In this document: positions 6,656 through 7,223 of the stretch, in pieces
Position numbering within the stretch: the stretch's first letter is position 1
How the letters are laid out: each line of letters opens with the position of its first letter
Assembly (NCBI GenBank): GCA_938084875.1
Contig: CALKFX010000047.1
Span: 1 to 7,223 of the forward strand
Source of the DNA: an uncultured Flavobacteriales bacterium
GTDB taxonomy: Bacteria; Bacteroidota; Bacteroidia; Flavobacteriales_D; Parvicellaceae
Length of the DNA stretch: 7,223 nucleotides
Direction of reading: 5' to 3'
Position numbers and translations under genes: made by a program
The notes under the pieces: model-generated
The model's database searches: none
Seen by the model: the letters and a program-made list of their open reading frames with translations, nothing else
What the model was told of the DNA's origin: nothing

Positions 6656-7135
6656 TAACTGCGCTTCAATTATTTTTTCTACCATAGTTCTATTGTAATC
6701 AAAATCCCATTTTAAGATTTTATTTAAATAGTCATAATAAGCTATTGAGATAGGTTCTTTTTCTAAAAAGCCAACATCGAATTTTTTGGAATCTTTAAAC
6801 AAGGTTACTTCTGCTTTTAAACTGTGTCTTTTTCGGGTTTCAGGAATGTCTAGAACATCAATAATAAAATGTTTAGATACGTAATTTTTTTTGGAAAATT
6901 CAAACTTATATATTCCTTTGGAGTCTATAGTTTTCTTAAACTTATTTTTATTTGCTGTAAAACTTTCTATTTCCTCTTTACCTTGTGATATAACAACCTT
7001 ACAATTTTTAAGCTTCTTATTTCTATTTTCAATATGTAATAGTTCAATATTTAATTTAATTTTTAGCTGTCCTTGTCCATTAATAACAAAAACTGTAAGA
7101 ATTAGTAATAAAAGATTGGCTCTAAATAAATTCAC
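6647..7135 (-). CDS. Small exported protein of unknown function, beta-rich
   Basis: This 162-residue protein starts at GTG (7135). An in-frame TAA lies a few codons upstream and the only internal Met is near the C-terminus, so no ATG can serve. Residues 1 to about 20 (MNLFRANLLLLILTVFVING) are a signal peptide with no lipobox. The rest is Lys-rich and probably beta sandwich: a strand with KIKLNIELL, then GIYKFEFSKKNYVSKHFIIDV. The latter resembles the GxYxFxFxKxGYVxK pattern of carboxypeptidase-regulatory-like (CarboxypepD_reg) domains in secreted Bacteroidota proteins. The segment EKEPISIAYYDYLNKILKWD recalls a motif I associate with small exported Bacteroidota proteins, from memory and unverified. 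No catalytic motif or T9SS sorting domain is present, so it is probably periplasmic. It has its own promoter and lies 102 bases upstream of the T9SS cargo gene on the same strand; no functional link is evident. Confidence 0.72.
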   Translation of the reverse strand: MNLFRANLLLLILTVFVINGQGQLKIKLNIELLHIENRNKKLKNCKVVISQGKEEIESFTANKNKFKKTIDSKGIYKFEFSKKNYVSKHFIIDVLDIPETRKRHSLKAEVTLFKDSKKFDVGFLEKEPISIAYYDYLNKILKWDFDYNRTMVEKIIEAQLID

Positions 7136-7154
7136 GAGATTTAACTTGGTTTAT

Positions 7155-7185
7155 AAAATTTAGAGATAATATATAATACCTCAAA
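7155..7185 (-). promoter_or_regulatory. Probable promoter of the 162-residue protein gene
   Basis: On the minus strand, TTTG (complement of 7182-7185) is followed after 19 bases by TAAATTTT (complement of 7155-7162). The latter differs from the Bacteroidota -7 consensus TAnnTTTG only in its last base, and the spacing is ideal. The predicted transcription start near 7151 leaves a leader of about 15 bases before the GTG. The AT-rich background makes chance matches fairly likely. Confidence 0.5.
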
Positions 7186-7223
7186 ATTTAAAACCATTTA
7201 TTGAAATAATTTTAAAAAATATT

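Noticed and set aside
6891..7163. 90-codon plus-strand open frame opposite the small exported protein gene
   Set aside because: Its hydrophobic Ser/Leu/Phe-rich translation is the usual antisense product of a Lys-rich gene; the minus-strand frame has a signal peptide and a promoter.

Overview
The window is AT-rich chromosomal DNA from a member of the Bacteroidota, most likely a flavobacterium. The evidence is an sdhC-sdhA-sdhB operon of the B type (single dihaem cytochrome b anchor), promoters with the Bacteroidota-type -7 element TAnnTTTG, A-rich start regions without clear Shine-Dalgarno sequences, and a secreted protein ending in a type IX secretion (T9SS) sorting domain.

Layout, left to right. 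(1) Bases 1-450 hold the 3' part of a Crp/Fnr-family regulator whose 5' end lies outside the window. (2) Its stop codon is followed after 2 bases by a perfect inverted repeat containing TGTGA-N6-TCACA. A -7-like promoter element and a gene for an exported flavin amine oxidase lipoprotein (527-1747) come next. (3) After a probable terminator and a new promoter comes the succinate:menaquinone oxidoreductase operon sdhCAB (1902-5346), closed by a strong bidirectional terminator. (4) On the minus strand, convergent with sdhB, are a T9SS-secreted fibronectin III / jelly-roll protein (5426-6544) and a small exported protein of unknown function (6647-7135) with its own promoter.

How the genes work together. 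SdhA oxidises succinate with covalently bound FAD, SdhB relays the electrons through three iron-sulfur clusters, and SdhC passes them through two b haems to the membrane quinone pool. The most informative link elsewhere is between the regulator and the amine oxidase. The regulator's recognition helix reads SRETLSR, which keeps the Arg-Glu-x-x-x-Arg spacing that E. coli CRP uses to read TGTGA. That exact site lies between the two genes, about 41-43 bases upstream of the predicted transcription start, where a class II activator would bind. The two minus-strand genes encode exported proteins and show no functional tie to the operon.

I found no RNA gene, insertion sequence, CRISPR array, defence system or other clearly new multi-gene system. 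The regulator/operator/lipoprotein-oxidase unit is the part most worth following up.
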